From the NCBI RefSeq assembly GCF_008180195.1, contig NZ_VTAV01000003.1, forward strand, positions 367,827-431,826: a stretch of DNA of 64,000 bases, read 5' to 3'. The stretch is from Sphingobacterium phlebotomi (lineage in GTDB: Bacteria; Bacteroidota; Bacteroidia; Sphingobacteriales; Sphingobacteriaceae). Position 1 is the first letter of the stretch. Each line of letters opens with the position of its first letter. Made by a program: the position numbers and the translations under genes. The notes under the pieces were generated by a model, which ran no database searches, had not been told where the DNA came from, and worked only from the letters and a program-made list of their open reading frames with translations. Positions 63,782 through 64,000 of the stretch are shown here, one piece after another.

Positions 63782-64000
63782 CAGTCCCTTCGGGAACGGG
63801 GGGTGAAAAATAAGAGATCGACTGCCGCGTAGCGGTATAGATATATAGAGCCGAAGCGCGAAGCGGGGGCGAACAAGTTCTTTAAGGATATATGATCATG
63901 TAGCGCAGCAGGACCCTTTTTAGAGGGGGAGAGCTGTAGAAGATACAATTTTTTCGGTCCGGGCCGTACAGTACATATTACTGACGATCCGGTCAACAGA
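63782..64000 (+). promoter_or_regulatory. Leader of a probable rRNA operon with boxA-like element
   Basis: Downstream of P2 there is no gene. The leader has small hairpins (CCGC/GCGG near 63824-63835) and GTTCTTTAA at 63877-63885, resembling the boxA antitermination signal of rRNA operons. The 16S rRNA itself, with its AGAGTTTGATC start, has not begun by base 64000, so the operon is inferred, not seen. Confidence 0.55.

Overview
The window looks like a chromosomal piece of a Sphingobacteriaceae-type member of the Bacteroidota. This rests on a SusC/SusD pair with a hybrid two-component regulator, several Bacteroidota-specific families (putative porin, DUF4270, DUF2911, DUF4843, a DUF6377 fragment, peptidoglycan-associated GH3), and repeated promoters of the TTTG-N18..20-TAnnTTTG type. 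No phage, insertion sequence or CRISPR array was recognised. Coding density is high and most genes are ordinary core or glycan-related genes.

Layout. 1-4.4 kb: the end of a GH18 enzyme, a secreted metallophosphoesterase fused to a PQQ-type beta-propeller, murQ and a sodium:solute symporter, which reads as amino-sugar/cell-wall recycling. 4.5-7.5 kb: tRNA-Val(GAC), a purine nucleoside phosphorylase and a putative porin. 7.5-12 kb is the accessory-looking stretch: an AraC-type regulator, a 21-nt imperfect repeat tract, a 19-bp inverted repeat, an Fn3-domain protein, an unknown helical protein, two tRNA-Val(TAC) genes, and a DUF1778/GNAT toxin-antitoxin module with a visible operator. 12-23 kb: a TauE/SafE transporter, a TPR protein, a tail-specific protease, RNase HII, a sugar-binding-like secreted protein with an outer-membrane barrel protein, an M16 peptidase and fabD.

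23.2-39.2 kb is a polysaccharide utilization locus. It has a GH18 enzyme, a GH2-alginate-lyase fusion, SusC, SusD, a DUF4843 lipoprotein, a GH88 unsaturated uronyl hydrolase and a hybrid two-component regulator. A decayed coding remnant lies at its left edge. At its right edge two 5'-truncated gene ends (SusD and DUF6377) meet head to head. The enzyme set suggests a uronic-acid-containing, possibly amino-sugar-containing polysaccharide, but the exact substrate is not fixed by sequence.

39.8-51.5 kb: DUF2911 and a FucP-type sugar transporter; an overlapping histidine kinase/DinB/thioesterase operon; gltX; a kelch lipoprotein with a DUF4270 lipoprotein; and an outer-membrane barrel protein divergent from a TetR regulator. 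51.5-63.5 kb: a TetR-GH3-TlpA operon, L-serine dehydratase, an MBL-fold hydrolase, a membrane-anchored nucleotide-sugar dehydratase, a ZIP transporter, a uracil-DNA glycosylase family protein and an Fsr-like MFS exporter. The right end holds two tandem strong promoters and a boxA-like element, most likely the leader of an rRNA operon that starts beyond the window.

The most interesting unexplained signal is a set of short putative noncoding RNA genes at about 57.8, 60.5 and 62.1 kb, with a diverged relative near 42.15 kb. The three closer copies share an unstructured 5' block (TCATAATTTAGGTT, then ATAATTGGTT). Each of the four then ends in an intrinsic terminator whose stem sequence is different but whose apical loop is always C-rich. 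One copy has a near-ideal promoter of its own.
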